Below the pieces are notes generated by a model. It made no database searches. It worked only from the letters and a program-made list of their open reading frames with translations, and was not told where the DNA came from. Positions 1-7,774 of a stretch of DNA of 64,000 bases are shown piece by piece; the first letter of the stretch is position 1; each line of letters opens with the position of its first letter. Origin of the DNA: Haloprofundus halobius (GTDB taxonomy: Archaea > Halobacteriota > Halobacteria > Halobacteriales > Haloferacaceae); contig NZ_CP083666.1 in NCBI RefSeq assembly GCF_020097835.1, positions 1,798,001 to 1,862,000 of the forward strand, given 5' to 3'. The position numbers and the translations under genes are program-made.

Positions 1-1009
1 GTTCGGACGAAAGGTTCCGAATCGCGTGGTACGCGTCGTACATCGCGGGTCGAAGCAGCGTCGTCATCCCGGCGTCGACGCCGGTGACGACCGTCTCGGG
101 CGTCTCCTTCACCGTGTTGACCCGCGTGAGGAGCACGCCCGCGTCGGCGACGACGTAGCGCCCGGGTTCGACCGCGAGCGTCGCCTCGATGTCTCCGATG
201 GCTTCCCGCGTCGCCTCGGCGACGGCGGGCAGGTCGAGCGGTGGTTCGTCTTCTCCGTAGGGGACGCCGAAGCCGCCGCCCACGTCGACGAACTCCAACT
301 CGACGCCCGCCGCCGACACCTCGCGCGCGAGGTCGCCCATCCGGCGGACGAGTTCGCGGTGGTTCGCCAGGTCGTCACCGGAGATACCGCTGCCGGCGTG
401 GGCGTGGATACCCACGAGGTCGAACTCGTCGCTCGCGGACGCGACGAGGTCGGCGGCGCGGTCGTACGGGACGCCGAACTTCGCGTTCGCGCCGGTCCGG
501 ACCTTCTCGTGGTGGCCCGCGCCGACGCCCGGGTTGACCCGGACGCAGAGGCGGCCGTCGAAGCCTCGCTCTCGGAGTCGCTCGACGGTGTCGGCCGCGC
601 CGACCGTAATCGTCAGGTCGGGGTGCTCGCGCCACGCGTCGACGACGTAGTCGAGGTCCTCGGCGGGCGGGTGAACGGCGGTGTACTGAATCTCGTCGCC
701 GGAAAACTCTGCGCCGAGCGCCCGGTGGACCTCGCCCGCCGACGCACACTCGGCGGGGAGTCCGGCGTCGCGAACGGTTTCGAGCACCGCCCGGCCGGTG
801 TGGGCCTTCACCGCGTAGCGGACCTCGGCGTCGGGGAACGCGTCGCGCAGGCGAGCGCAGTTCTCCTTCACACGGTCGAGGTCGGTGACGTACAGCGGCG
901 TACCGTGTGCTGCTGCGAGGTCGTCGAGCATCGCGGCGTCCCAGTCGGCGAGTCGCCGGACGGCAGGATTGGTGTGGTCATCGCGCGATACGCCCCCGCA
1001 GTCGCTCAT
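1..1009 (-). CDS. lysA: Diaminopimelate decarboxylase (partial, C-terminus off window)
   Basis: Last step of lysine biosynthesis: PLP-dependent decarboxylation of meso-diaminopimelate to lysine in the cytosol. The start is the ATG at 1009, overlapping the dapD stop by 4 bp (ATGA). The translation shows a fold-type III barrel: the PLP-lysine motif RYAVKAHTG near residue 65, HAHAGSGIS, GGGFGVPYG and EPGRYVVADAG. About 336 residues are present. The usual length is about 415-420, so the C-terminal catalytic Cys region lies beyond the left edge. It is the last gene visible in the dapA-dapB-dapD-lysA operon and is presumably translationally coupled. Function is confident; only the truncation limits the call. 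Confidence 0.93.
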   Translation of the reverse strand, partial: MSDCGGVSRDDHTNPAVRRLADWDAAMLDDLAAAHGTPLYVTDLDRVKENCARLRDAFPDAEVRYAVKAHTGRAVLETVRDAGLPAECASAGEVHRALGAEFSGDEIQYTAVHPPAEDLDYVVDAWREHPDLTITVGAADTVERLRERGFDGRLCVRVNPGVGAGHHEKVRTGANAKFGVPYDRAADLVASASDEFDLVGIHAHAGSGISGDDLANHRELVRRMGDLAREVSAAGVELEFVDVGGGFGVPYGEDEPPLDLPAVAEATREAIGDIEATLAVEPGRYVVADAGVLLTRVNTVKETPETVVTGVDAGMTTLLRPAMYDAYHAIRNLSSE

Positions 1010-1851
1010 TCCCGGAGCGCCTCCTCCCGACGGGTCGCGTCGAGGGTATCGTCTTCGACGTCGAGCGCGACGACGGCGGGCTTGAACGCGCCGCCGGCGA
1101 ACAGGTCGTGGTCGCCGATAGAGGACTCGACGAAGCGCGTGAACGCGCGGCGCTCCGGCGGCAGGTGGCCGTATATCACTTCCTCCTCGACGAGGTCGTA
1201 GACGGGAATCCGCGGCGTCAACAGCGTGTTCTCGCCGACGATGCTGTTCTCGCCGACGACGAACCCCGAGGTGACCCGGCAGCCAGCGCCGAGCGAGACG
1301 CCGTCCTCAACGACGACGGGTGCATCTTCGACGGGTTCGAGCACACCACCGATGAGCGTGTTCGCGCCCAACTTCACGTTCGCGCCGATCTGCGCGCACG
1401 AGCCGACGGTGTCGCAGGAGTCGACGAGCGTCCCGTCGCCGACGTGCGCGCCGACGTTGAGAAACGCCGGACTCATGACGATACAGTCGTCGCCGAGGTG
1501 CGCCCCGCGGCGGAGGACGGTGCCGTCGGGTGTGTTTCGTGTGCCTCGCTCGGCCAAATCGGCCGTATCGCGAAGCGGCAGCACGTCGTGATACGTCACG
1601 CCGCCGTACTCGCGGGGTTGGGTCTCGCGCAGGCCGAAGTTGAGGAGGATACCCCGCTTGACCCACTCGTTGGCTTCCCACGAGTCGAGCGAGGAACCGG
1701 ATTTCTCGGCCGCCCGGACCTCGCCGGCTTCGAGCGCGTCGAGGAACGCGTCGAGCGTGTCCAGCTCGTCGCCCCCCGCCGTCTCGGCGTCGAGTTCGTC
1801 GTCGTCGTAGCGCTGCCACAAGTCGTCGATGTCGGATTCGAGCGTCGTCAT
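1006..1851 (-). CDS. dapD: Tetrahydrodipicolinate N-succinyltransferase
   Basis: Transfers a succinyl group from succinyl-CoA to tetrahydrodipicolinate in the succinylase branch of DAP/lysine synthesis. The middle of the 281-residue protein is a left-handed beta-helix built from hexapeptide repeats (for example LGDDCIVMSPAF, VGDGTLVDSC, IGANVKLGANTLIGG), typical of DapD trimers. I chose the ATG at 1851 (MTTLESDIDDLW) because it overlaps the dapB stop by 4 bp. The longer open frame upstream is Arg-rich and is dapB read in another frame. It overlaps lysA by 4 bp downstream. Confidence 0.93.
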   Translation of the reverse strand: MTTLESDIDDLWQRYDDDELDAETAGGDELDTLDAFLDALEAGEVRAAEKSGSSLDSWEANEWVKRGILLNFGLRETQPREYGGVTYHDVLPLRDTADLAERGTRNTPDGTVLRRGAHLGDDCIVMSPAFLNVGAHVGDGTLVDSCDTVGSCAQIGANVKLGANTLIGGVLEPVEDAPVVVEDGVSLGAGCRVTSGFVVGENSIVGENTLLTPRIPVYDLVEEEVIYGHLPPERRAFTRFVESSIGDHDLFAGGAFKPAVVALDVEDDTLDATRREEALRE

Positions 1852-2675
1852 CGTTCGTGGGAACCTCCAATTACGTCGGAAAAGTCGTACCGACCGACCT
1901 CGCGGCCGGCGAGCCACACCGCCGCGTCGAGCGCTCCCGCGGCGAACACGCCACGGGAGCCAGCACGGTGGGTGAGAGAAAGCACCTCGTGGTTTCCGGC
2001 GAGAAGGACCTCGTGTTCCCCGGTTACGTCGCCGGCGCGACGCGCGTGGACGCCGATTTCGCCCGTCTCTCGGGGCTGGTCGCCCTCACGGCCGTGGACG
2101 CGCCCGGTCGTCTCGCGTTCGGCTTCGATGTCGTCAAGGACGGTGTTAGCCGTCCCACTAGGCGCGTCGCGCTTGCCGTTGTGGTGGGTCTCCGTGACCT
2201 CGATGTCGTAGCCTGGAAGTGCGGAAACCGCCTCGCGGACGGCGCGACGGAGTCCCGCGATGCCCCGCGAGAAGTTCGCCGCCTTCAGCAGCGCAACCGA
2301 CTGGCTGGCGTCTTCGAGCGCCGCCTCCTGTTCCTCCGAAAAGCCGGTCGTGCCGACCACGACGGGGACGCCGGCTTCGGCGCACGCGGCGACGTACTCG
2401 ACGCTCGACTCGGGGCCGGTGAAGTCGACGAGTACGTCCGGGTCGCGTTCTGCGAGCAGCGACGGGAGGTCGGCTGCGTCTTCGATTTCGTCGTCTATGT
2501 CCGCACCGCTGCGTGCGACGGCGAGGACGATAGCCACGTCGTCGCGGTCGGCGGACAGTTCGCGGAGCTCGCCGCCCATCCGGCCGGTCGCGCCCGTAAT
2601 CGCGACGCGTACCGGTCGGTCGCTTCCGTCGGATGCGCCCTCGCCGTCCGATGCGCCGACGCCGTCCGCGCTCAT
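1848..2675 (-). CDS. dapB: 4-hydroxy-tetrahydrodipicolinate reductase
   Basis: NAD(P)H-dependent reduction of hydroxy-tetrahydrodipicolinate to tetrahydrodipicolinate. A Rossmann GATGRMG motif lies at residues 28-34. The C-terminal half has the catalytic HH pair and substrate loop in ETHHNGKRDAPSGTA. Total length is 275 aa against about 250-270 for the family. The first ~20 residues are a Gly/Ser/Asp-rich leader that is not conserved in bacterial DapB and looks like haloarchaeal low complexity. It overlaps dapA and dapD by 4 bp on either side, so the start is fixed by coupling. Confidence 0.94.
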   Translation of the reverse strand: MSADGVGASDGEGASDGSDRPVRVAITGATGRMGGELRELSADRDDVAIVLAVARSGADIDDEIEDAADLPSLLAERDPDVLVDFTGPESSVEYVAACAEAGVPVVVGTTGFSEEQEAALEDASQSVALLKAANFSRGIAGLRRAVREAVSALPGYDIEVTETHHNGKRDAPSGTANTVLDDIEAERETTGRVHGREGDQPRETGEIGVHARRAGDVTGEHEVLLAGNHEVLSLTHRAGSRGVFAAGALDAAVWLAGREVGRYDFSDVIGGSHER

Positions 2676-3577
2676 CCGCTCGTCGCCTCCGTTTCCTGTG
2701 GCCGAAGGTCGTCAAGCAGTTCGCGCAGACGGTCGCGGTGCTGCTCGGAGAGTCGTGTCAGCGGCGCGCGCAGATCGGCGGGGCCGTAGCCGCGCATCGC
2801 CATCGCCTCCTTCACCGGGATAGGGTTCGTCTCGACGAACAGCTGTCGGACGAGCGGTCCGAGTTCGTGGTGAATCTCGCGGGCGCGGGCGTAGTCGCCG
2901 TCGAGCGCCGCCGAGGCGAGTTCGACGGTTCGCTCGGGTTCGACGTTGGCGACGACGCTGATGGTGCCGGTGCCGCCCACCGAGAGCACGGGAAGCGTGA
3001 GTCCGTCGTCGCCGGAGAGAACGGAGAACGCTTCGTCCCGCGTGCGCTCGACGATTTCCGAGATCTGATTCAGATCGCCGCTTGCGGCCTTGTAGCCCGC
3101 GATGTTCTCGTGGGAGGCGAGTTCGGCGACGGTGCCGACGGTCATGTTGCGGCCGGTTCGCGAGGGGACGTTGTAGACGATTTGGGGGACATCGACCTCG
3201 TCGGCGATGGTCCGGTAGTGCTCTATCATCCCGGCGGGTTCGGGCTTGTTGTAGTACGGCGAAATAAGGAGGAGCGCGTCGGCGCCGGCGTCCGCGGAGC
3301 GCCGCGAGAGTTCGAGCGCCTCGCGCGTCGAGTTCGAGCCGGAGCCGGCGATAACGGGAATATCGACGGCGTCGACGACGGCTTCGACCACCTCGACGTG
3401 TTCGTCGTGGTCGAGCGTCGCGCTCTCGCCGGTCGAGCCGACGGGGACGAGGCCGGCGACGCCGGCGGCTTCGAGGCGTCGGGCGTCGGTCTGCAGTTGT
3501 TCGAAGTCGATGCGTCCTTCCGAGGTGAACGGCGTCGTCATCGCCGGGTACACCCCGCGGAACTGGTCGGTTGTCAT
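2672..3577 (-). CDS. dapA: 4-hydroxy-tetrahydrodipicolinate synthase
   Basis: Condenses pyruvate with aspartate semialdehyde, the committed step to lysine. A TIM-barrel class I aldolase of 301 aa. Visible motifs are GSTGES (residues 47-52), Tyr135 in IVYNVPSRTG, and the Schiff-base Lys163 in GYKAASGDLNQ. It is the first gene of the dap operon. No strong TATA box is obvious in the 100 bp upstream, so promoter position and regulation are not evident. Confidence 0.94.
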   Translation of the reverse strand: MTTDQFRGVYPAMTTPFTSEGRIDFEQLQTDARRLEAAGVAGLVPVGSTGESATLDHDEHVEVVEAVVDAVDIPVIAGSGSNSTREALELSRRSADAGADALLLISPYYNKPEPAGMIEHYRTIADEVDVPQIVYNVPSRTGRNMTVGTVAELASHENIAGYKAASGDLNQISEIVERTRDEAFSVLSGDDGLTLPVLSVGGTGTISVVANVEPERTVELASAALDGDYARAREIHHELGPLVRQLFVETNPIPVKEAMAMRGYGPADLRAPLTRLSEQHRDRLRELLDDLRPQETEATSG

Positions 3578-3944
3578 TGGTGCTGTGGTGGTGTCGAGAG
3601 ATGGTGATGTAGCGGTGCGCGTCGAAGCTCACCCGAGACGGGGTCGCCACCCCCGCCGCGAGCAATCAGTACGCGCGTTTTTTCAGAAGAGTCGGCCGCG
3701 TCGCTGTCGTGGGGCGTGTCCCGAACGCGACGGCCGGTGATGTCACGTTCGCATGACGGTGTTTGCCGGATTTATAGCTTACGTCGTCTGCTAATGCTGC
3801 CGTCCGGGCCTTTCTGTCGATTCTGCCGGTTCCGGCACTCGGTTCGCCTTCTCGATTCACTCGGTCGCGCCGTTCGCCGTGTGTTTGCGTGGTTGCGCGG
3901 CAGGAGGGGCAAGGAATTAAACGAGGCCCTCCGAGTATGGAGTC
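3578..3944. other. Divergent intergenic region dapA / NYN gene
   Basis: This 367-bp stretch between divergent genes holds no convincing ORF. A TTAAAC-like TATA element at about 3915-3921 lies ~27 bp before the GTG of the NYN gene and fits a leaderless transcript. An AT-rich block near 3770-3795 (TTTATAGC) may belong to another promoter. I see no clear dap operator or riboswitch. Confidence 0.5.
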
Positions 3945-4442
3945 GTGACCGAGATACACCCGAACCAGCGCGTCGCCGTCTTGGTCGACGCGCAGAACCT
4001 CTACCACACGGCACAGAGTCTCTACTCCCGAAACATCGACTACTCCTCCCTCCTCGAAAAGAGCGTCCAGGGGCGCGAACTCACCCGCGCCATCGCCTAC
4101 GTCATCCGCGCGGACTCGCCCGAGGAGGAACGGTTCTTCGAGGCGCTCATCGACATCGGCTTCGAGACGAAGATCAAGGACATCAAGACGTTCGGCGACG
4201 GCTCGAAGAAGGCCGACTGGGACGTCGGCATGAGTCTCGACGCGGTGACGCTGGCGAGCCACGTCGACACCGTCGTGCTCTGCACCGGCGACGGGGACTT
4301 CTCGCGGCTCTGCTCGCACCTTCGACACGAGGGCGTCCGCGCCGAGGTGATGGCGTTCAAGCAGTCGACGGCCGAGGAACTCATCGCGGCGGCCGACTCC
4401 TTTCTGGACCTCTCGGAGCGAGAGGACACGTTCCTGCTCTGA
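3945..4442 (+). CDS. NYN domain (LabA/DUF88-like) putative RNase
   Basis: 165-residue NYN/PIN-like protein. Conserved features are the N-terminal VAVLVDAQNLYH with the first metal Asp, DVGMSLDA in the middle, and VVLCTGDGDFSRLCSHLR, the TGDGDF acidic cluster typical of LabA/DUF88 proteins. The family is predicted to be Mg2+-dependent ribonucleases, so an RNA processing or decay role is likely, with unknown substrate. The start is GTG at 3945: the nearby ATG at 3937 is out of frame and hits a stop at once, and a TATA-like ATTAAA lies ~27 bp upstream. The PUA-domain gene follows on the same strand after 69 bp. Confidence 0.85.
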   Translation: MTEIHPNQRVAVLVDAQNLYHTAQSLYSRNIDYSSLLEKSVQGRELTRAIAYVIRADSPEEERFFEALIDIGFETKIKDIKTFGDGSKKADWDVGMSLDAVTLASHVDTVVLCTGDGDFSRLCSHLRHEGVRAEVMAFKQSTAEELIAAADSFLDLSEREDTFLL

Positions 4443-4511
4443 ACGCGACGATCCGACGGGAACGGAACCTCGAGTCGAAGCGTTTTCGCCGACCGCCGAA
4501 CAGATCCGAGT

Positions 4512-4985
4512 ATGAGCGATGCTGCGGACCTCGCCGACTTGCGCGTCGTCGCCGACTACCAGTTCGGCGCGGGCGCGGGCGCGGCGCTGTTCCCCGAGAC
4601 GGGCGACTTCGAACTCCGACGGACGAAGAGCGGCCGCCCCCGACAGGTGTACGACGGCGACGACAGAGTCGTCTCCTACGGCGTCGACGGCCGCTTCCGC
4701 CTCGGCGTCGCGGGCGGCCGCCGCCTCACCGAGACGCTCGACGCCCCCGCCTGCCGGGTCGTCGTCGGCGACGAGAGCGAACCGTTCGTCCGCGACGGCA
4801 AGAACGTCTTCGCGAAGTTCGTTCAGGAAGTAGGCGACGAGATTCGACAGGGCGACGAGGTGGCCGTCGTCCACGAAGAGGGCGGCGTGCTGGCCGTCGG
4901 CCGCGCGGAGCTGTCGGCGTCGGCGATGCTCGACTTCGAGTCGGGGATGGCGGTGAAAGTGCGAAGTGGTGCGGGCGAGAAGTAG
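4512..4985 (+). CDS. PUA domain RNA-binding protein
   Basis: 157 aa. The C-terminal ~75 residues (CRVVVGDESEPFVRDGKNVF onwards, then IRQGDEVAVVHEEGGVLAVGRA) have the PUA fold signature found in archaeosine TGT and pseudouridine synthases. The N-terminal half resembles the domain preceding PUA in haloarchaeal stand-alone PUA proteins. There is no catalytic module, so a tRNA/rRNA-binding or modification accessory role is inferred. The Asp-rich composition is normal for the host. It is the last core gene before the accessory island that begins within 20 bp of its stop. Confidence 0.82.
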   Translation: MSDAADLADLRVVADYQFGAGAGAALFPETGDFELRRTKSGRPRQVYDGDDRVVSYGVDGRFRLGVAGGRRLTETLDAPACRVVVGDESEPFVRDGKNVFAKFVQEVGDEIRQGDEVAVVHEEGGVLAVGRAELSASAMLDFESGMAVKVRSGAGEK

Positions 4986-4998
4986 CCCTTAGAGGCTT

Positions 4999-5049
4999 TG
5001 TTGAAACCCTCAGTCGGTGACAAATGGAATTTGGCGTGCTGAATACAGG
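4999..5049 (+). repeat. Island end repeat, left copy
   Basis: TGTTGAAACCC at 4999-5009 and CTGAATACAG at 5039-5048, separated by ~29 bp. The same two blocks occur inverted at 7712-7766, and a weaker relative lies at 6864-6925. It behaves like a transposon terminal sequence. Confidence 0.5.
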
Positions 5050-5230
5050 GCGCGATCGGTCACCAACCCGGCCTCAATATGGGCTCATTGAATCACTCGG
5101 TACAGGGAAAGTGTCTATCACTCGCTTGTTCCGATGTCGCTACACGATCCCGAATCTGTCCGAATGTGATCTTTCGAGTAAACGAGGAGGTTAACCCGCG
5201 AGCACCCCATTTTTGCTATGAACCCTATCA

Positions 5231-5563
5231 ATGACTCAAGAAATTCAAACTGTCTCGACCGAAACAGCATTACGGGTAGTGGCAGATCCGTGTCGACGAT
5301 CAATCCTCTCCCAGTTGATCGACAGCGAGGAGACCACGGTTACTATTAATACCCTCCTCGATCACATCTCTCCCGAGAACCCTCCTCCGAAGACCACTGC
5401 AACTCACGCTGACTCCCTTCCCATCGACGTACACCACATCCATCTCCCGACTCTTGAGGACGTTAACTTGATCGAGTACAACCCGCATACGATGATGATT
5501 CGATATAACCCGAACGAGCGCGTTGAGAGGATGCTCCGATTCGTCACCGAAGAGCTGGAATAG
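5231..5563 (+). CDS. DUF7344-type winged-helix regulator
   Basis: 110-residue haloarchaeal DNA-binding protein. It starts with TALRVVADPCRRSILSQL, the ArsR-like helix found in DUF7344/DUF7342-type proteins. The central DVHHIHLPTLEDVNLIEYN matches the recognition helix and wing pattern (H-x-HLP-L-x-D-x-x-L-I-x-Y) also seen at 17255-17584 and 52979-53329. Partner and target are unknown. It is more AT-rich than the neighbouring core genes and lies inside the end-repeat-bounded island. The start at 5231 is chosen because the ATG at 5218 is out of frame. Confidence 0.72.
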   Translation: MTQEIQTVSTETALRVVADPCRRSILSQLIDSEETTVTINTLLDHISPENPPPKTTATHADSLPIDVHHIHLPTLEDVNLIEYNPHTMMIRYNPNERVERMLRFVTEELE

Positions 5564-5613
5564 AAACTCGAAATGGTGGGGGCCTTTTTACCCACACCAA
5601 GTCAATTGTTACC

Positions 5614-6405
5614 ATGGTGAGTTTCGAGGAGGAGCAGGCTGTAGCCGAAGCGCTCGACCGATTGCAAGACCTTGGGCTGTCTAAGTACGAATCTCAAACT
5701 CTCATCAATCTTGTACGACTCGGGACGGGAACCGCACAAGACATCACGCGAATCAACGGTGTCCCCCGGACTCGCGTGTACGAATCGGCAGAGCGACTCC
5801 ACGAATTGGGATTCGTCGACATCCAGCACACGACGCCGCGAAAGTTCACCGTAATCTCCGAGGAGACGATCATCCGAATGCTCAACGTCAAACGCGAGAA
5901 CACGATTACCGAACTCGCGGAGTGTCTGGAGGAGATCGGCCCCGCCCAGCCACAACTCGAACAGTTCGGCGTCTGGACGGTCACTGGACGGGAGGCGGTG
6001 TCATCCCGCGTTGAGGAGTTCATCGCCGACGCTGACGAGCAGATCGTCTACATGACTATCGACGAATTGCTTACCGACGAACACCTCGACAGGCTTCAGG
6101 CTGCCGCAGAGCGCGGTGTCGAGATACACTTGGCGGGGATTTCAGAAGAAGTCCAGGAACGTATCCAGGAATCGGTACCGGAAGCCGAACTGTTCGAGAC
6201 CCTCTGGGAGTGGGAGGAGACGCCCGCTGGAAGCCTGCTAATCACGGACGAAGAGACGGCGCTCGTGAGCGCGCTCGTGGACGATACCTCCGCTACCGAA
6301 GAGATCGAGGAGACGGCGATCTGGGGTGCCGGCGACCGAAACAGTCTCGTCGTCGTCCTGCGGGCGATCTTTACCTGGCGACTCAACGGGAACCAGCCGT
6401 CGTAA
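5614..6405 (+). CDS. TrmB-family transcriptional regulator
   Basis: 263 aa. The N-terminal winged helix (residues ~5-95) contains ALDRLQDLGLSKYESQTLINL and NGVPRTRVYESAERLHELGFVDI, a classic TrmB DNA-binding domain. Residues ~105-255 form a PLD-like effector domain (VTGREAVSSRVEEFIADADEQIVYM...), but the extended sugar-binding region of maltose-type TrmB is absent. Its ligand is therefore unclear and no sugar transporter lies nearby. A TATA-like CTTTTTACC ~25 bp before the ATG suggests its own leaderless promoter. Confidence 0.86.
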   Translation: MVSFEEEQAVAEALDRLQDLGLSKYESQTLINLVRLGTGTAQDITRINGVPRTRVYESAERLHELGFVDIQHTTPRKFTVISEETIIRMLNVKRENTITELAECLEEIGPAQPQLEQFGVWTVTGREAVSSRVEEFIADADEQIVYMTIDELLTDEHLDRLQAAAERGVEIHLAGISEEVQERIQESVPEAELFETLWEWEETPAGSLLITDEETALVSALVDDTSATEEIEETAIWGAGDRNSLVVVLRAIFTWRLNGNQPS

Positions 6406-6470
6406 GGCCATCCTGTTGTTTACTCAATTAATCACACTACGCTCTTGTTTCTCAATCCCGTGCGAAGAGT

Positions 6471-6770
6471 ATGGTCGCAGAACGAGAAAGTACTGATCAA
6501 TCTGCCGAGGCACGCGAGCCATTATTCTGCCGAACATACGATTGGTCAGCTACAGCGGCAAGTTTGGCCACGCTCACTGCTCTGGGAAAACTCGAAGAGG
6601 TCGATCCGGTGGAACTCTCCGATGTTCTCGGTACCACACTATACGACCACATTGATCCCGAAGCGTTAGACACGCTTGTCGCTGGCGAAGGACGCGTCAA
6701 CCTGTCGTTCTCGATCGACGACTATCGGGTGCAGATCGACGGTGAGGAGTTGACGATTACTCGCCAGTAA
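6471..6770 (+). CDS. HalOD1 output-domain protein
   Basis: 99 aa. The core (ASLATLTALGKLEEVDPVEL, then HIDPEALDTLVAG, then VNLSFSIDDYRVQIDGEELTI) is the HalOD1 fold, a small haloarchaeal output domain often found alone or after signalling domains. Function is unknown; a regulatory or protein-interaction role is usually assumed. A second, divergent HalOD1 protein lies at 15363-15713. It is part of the accessory island, between the TrmB regulator and VapBC. Confidence 0.75.
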   Translation: MVAERESTDQSAEAREPLFCRTYDWSATAASLATLTALGKLEEVDPVELSDVLGTTLYDHIDPEALDTLVAGEGRVNLSFSIDDYRVQIDGEELTITRQ

Positions 6771-6863
6771 GGTCGTTACCGATCTCCTCGCGATCAGTTC
6801 GCACGCTCTACTTCGCGGTTAGTTCAGCGCCGATGAGACGGAATAAGCGGGGTCTCCATGAGA

Positions 6864-6925
6864 GATGCATCCTCTACATTCAGCACCCCACTTCTCACAG
6901 ATTGGTGACCGTTGGAGACACCACC
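6864..6925 (-). repeat. Island end repeat, internal copy
   Basis: GATGCATCCTCTACATTCAG at 6864-6883 matches 17 of 20 bases with 7712-7731, in the same orientation. The AAACCC tip is degenerate here (GGAGACACC near 6914-6922). It separates the HalOD1 gene from vapBC, so vapBC is bracketed by two same-orientation copies. Confidence 0.4.
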
Positions 6926-6941
6926 CCAACCGAGACACCGC

Positions 6942-7370
6942 TCAGGTTCCCGGTTCGATGCGGTCGACGAGTCCATCGAAATCCGTGTCGAAACTCAACA
7001 CCGCATCGATACCACGTGACTCACACAGCGCGACGATCGACGCGTCGGTGAAACTGAGATCGTGGTCGTCGTATCGGCGAAACGCTTCCAGGGACGCGTG
7101 AACGTCGTCCGGTTGGAGGTGAAGTAGCTCGAAGACGCGAGGAAATGGCTCTTCACCGAGGATTCGACTGGCGACGGCGTTCGCGGCCTCGAACGACCCT
7201 GTCCGAGCACGCGTAAGCGTCACCGTTTCGTCGAAGACGTAGTCGTTCGTGTACGGCTGTCCGTACTCACCATCGAGCAACGCATCGAACGCATCGACGG
7301 CGTGGTCGTGTCGAGCCGCATCCGTATCGTGGTGCGCGAAGAACACGCCGGTATCGACGAAGACACTCAT
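6942..7370 (-). CDS. vapC: PIN-domain toxin VapC
   Basis: 142-residue PIN RNase. Catalytic acids are visible as D6 in VFVDTGVFFAHHD, E48 in DYVFDETVTL, D107 in LSFTDASIVAL and D125 in VLSFDTDFDGL. The intact acidic quartet predicts an active, probably tRNA- or rRNA-cleaving toxin. It overlaps the upstream antitoxin by 4 bp (7367-7370), the usual toxin-antitoxin coupling. The pair is on the minus strand inside the accessory island, consistent with an addiction module that stabilises it. Confidence 0.88.
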   Translation of the reverse strand: MSVFVDTGVFFAHHDTDAARHDHAVDAFDALLDGEYGQPYTNDYVFDETVTLTRARTGSFEAANAVASRILGEEPFPRVFELLHLQPDDVHASLEAFRRYDDHDLSFTDASIVALCESRGIDAVLSFDTDFDGLVDRIEPGT

Positions 7371-7642
7371 CCGTACAGCACGTCGTCGATATCGTCTTCG
7401 GTCGTCGTGACGCCTGACGAGACCATCCCATCGTGAAATCTCTCACGGTCGGAGTCAGCAAGAGGAACCCGTTCCTCACGGAACGAGTCGATGAGGTCGG
7501 CTTTCGACTCGATAGCACGCTCGACGAGCCGGGCGAGGATCTCCTGTTGGGTCACTCGTGTCCCCATCTCCAGTCGTATCTCGGCCTGTAACCGTTCGAG
7601 ACGTGACTTGGTGTCGTCGTCCATCTTCACCGAGGTCGCCAT
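7367..7642 (-). CDS. vapB: Antitoxin VapB-like
   Basis: 91 aa. The N-terminal ATSVKMDDDTKSRLERLQAEI is a ribbon-helix-helix-like DNA-binding segment. The middle (TQQEILARLVERAIESKADLI) is helical, and the acidic C-terminal tail probably wraps the toxin. It is translationally coupled to vapC by ATGA. A 5-bp dyad (GGTAG-N6-CTACC) sits just upstream of the start and may be its own operator. Confidence 0.78.
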   Translation of the reverse strand: MATSVKMDDDTKSRLERLQAEIRLEMGTRVTQQEILARLVERAIESKADLIDSFREERVPLADSDRERFHDGMVSSGVTTTEDDIDDVLYG

Positions 7643-7649
7643 ACTATCT

Positions 7650-7665
7650 GGTAGAAAACACTACC
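7650..7665. promoter_or_regulatory. Dyad before vapB (possible autorepression operator)
   Basis: GGTAG (7650-7654), 6-bp spacer, CTACC (7661-7665), between the vapB start at 7642 and a TATA-like GGTTTACC (minus strand, ~7668-7675). The position matches an operator that would block the initiation complex. The dyad is short, so this is suggestive only. Confidence 0.4.
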
Positions 7666-7711
7666 GGGTAAACCTTTCCACGTACTCTGCTGATACGTTC
7701 ATCTTTTGCTG

Positions 7712-7766
7712 CATGCATCCTCTGTATTCAGCCCACATCACCTGTTAGCGAAGGCGGGTTTCAACA
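7712..7766 (-). repeat. Island end repeat, right copy
   Basis: Contains CTGTATTCAGC (7722-7732) and GGGTTTCAACA (7756-7766), the inverted counterparts of the left end at 4999-5049. It lies 9 bp from the stop of the presenilin-like gene. Confidence 0.5.
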
Positions 7767-7774
7767 GATCCACC

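Larger units (their letters stand above)
4994..7771. mobile_element. Putative accessory island with inverted ends (no transposase)
   Basis: A 2.8-kb block between two core genes starts with GGCTTTGTTGAAACCCT (4994-5010) and ends with the inverted match GGGTTTCAACAGATCC (7756-7771). Inside these tips, GCTGAATACAGG (5038-5049) is again matched in inverted form by CTGTATTCAGC (7722-7732). The two ends are therefore homologous over ~50 bp in opposite orientation. The cargo is two regulators, a HalOD1 protein and VapBC, with lower G+C than the flanks. No transposase is visible. It could be a non-autonomous element mobilised in trans, or the merged scars of several insertion sequences. Confidence 0.45.

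Noticed and set aside
26-1201. 391-codon plus-strand ORF
   Set aside because: It is the reverse-strand shadow of lysA/dapD; the minus frame has the enzyme motifs.
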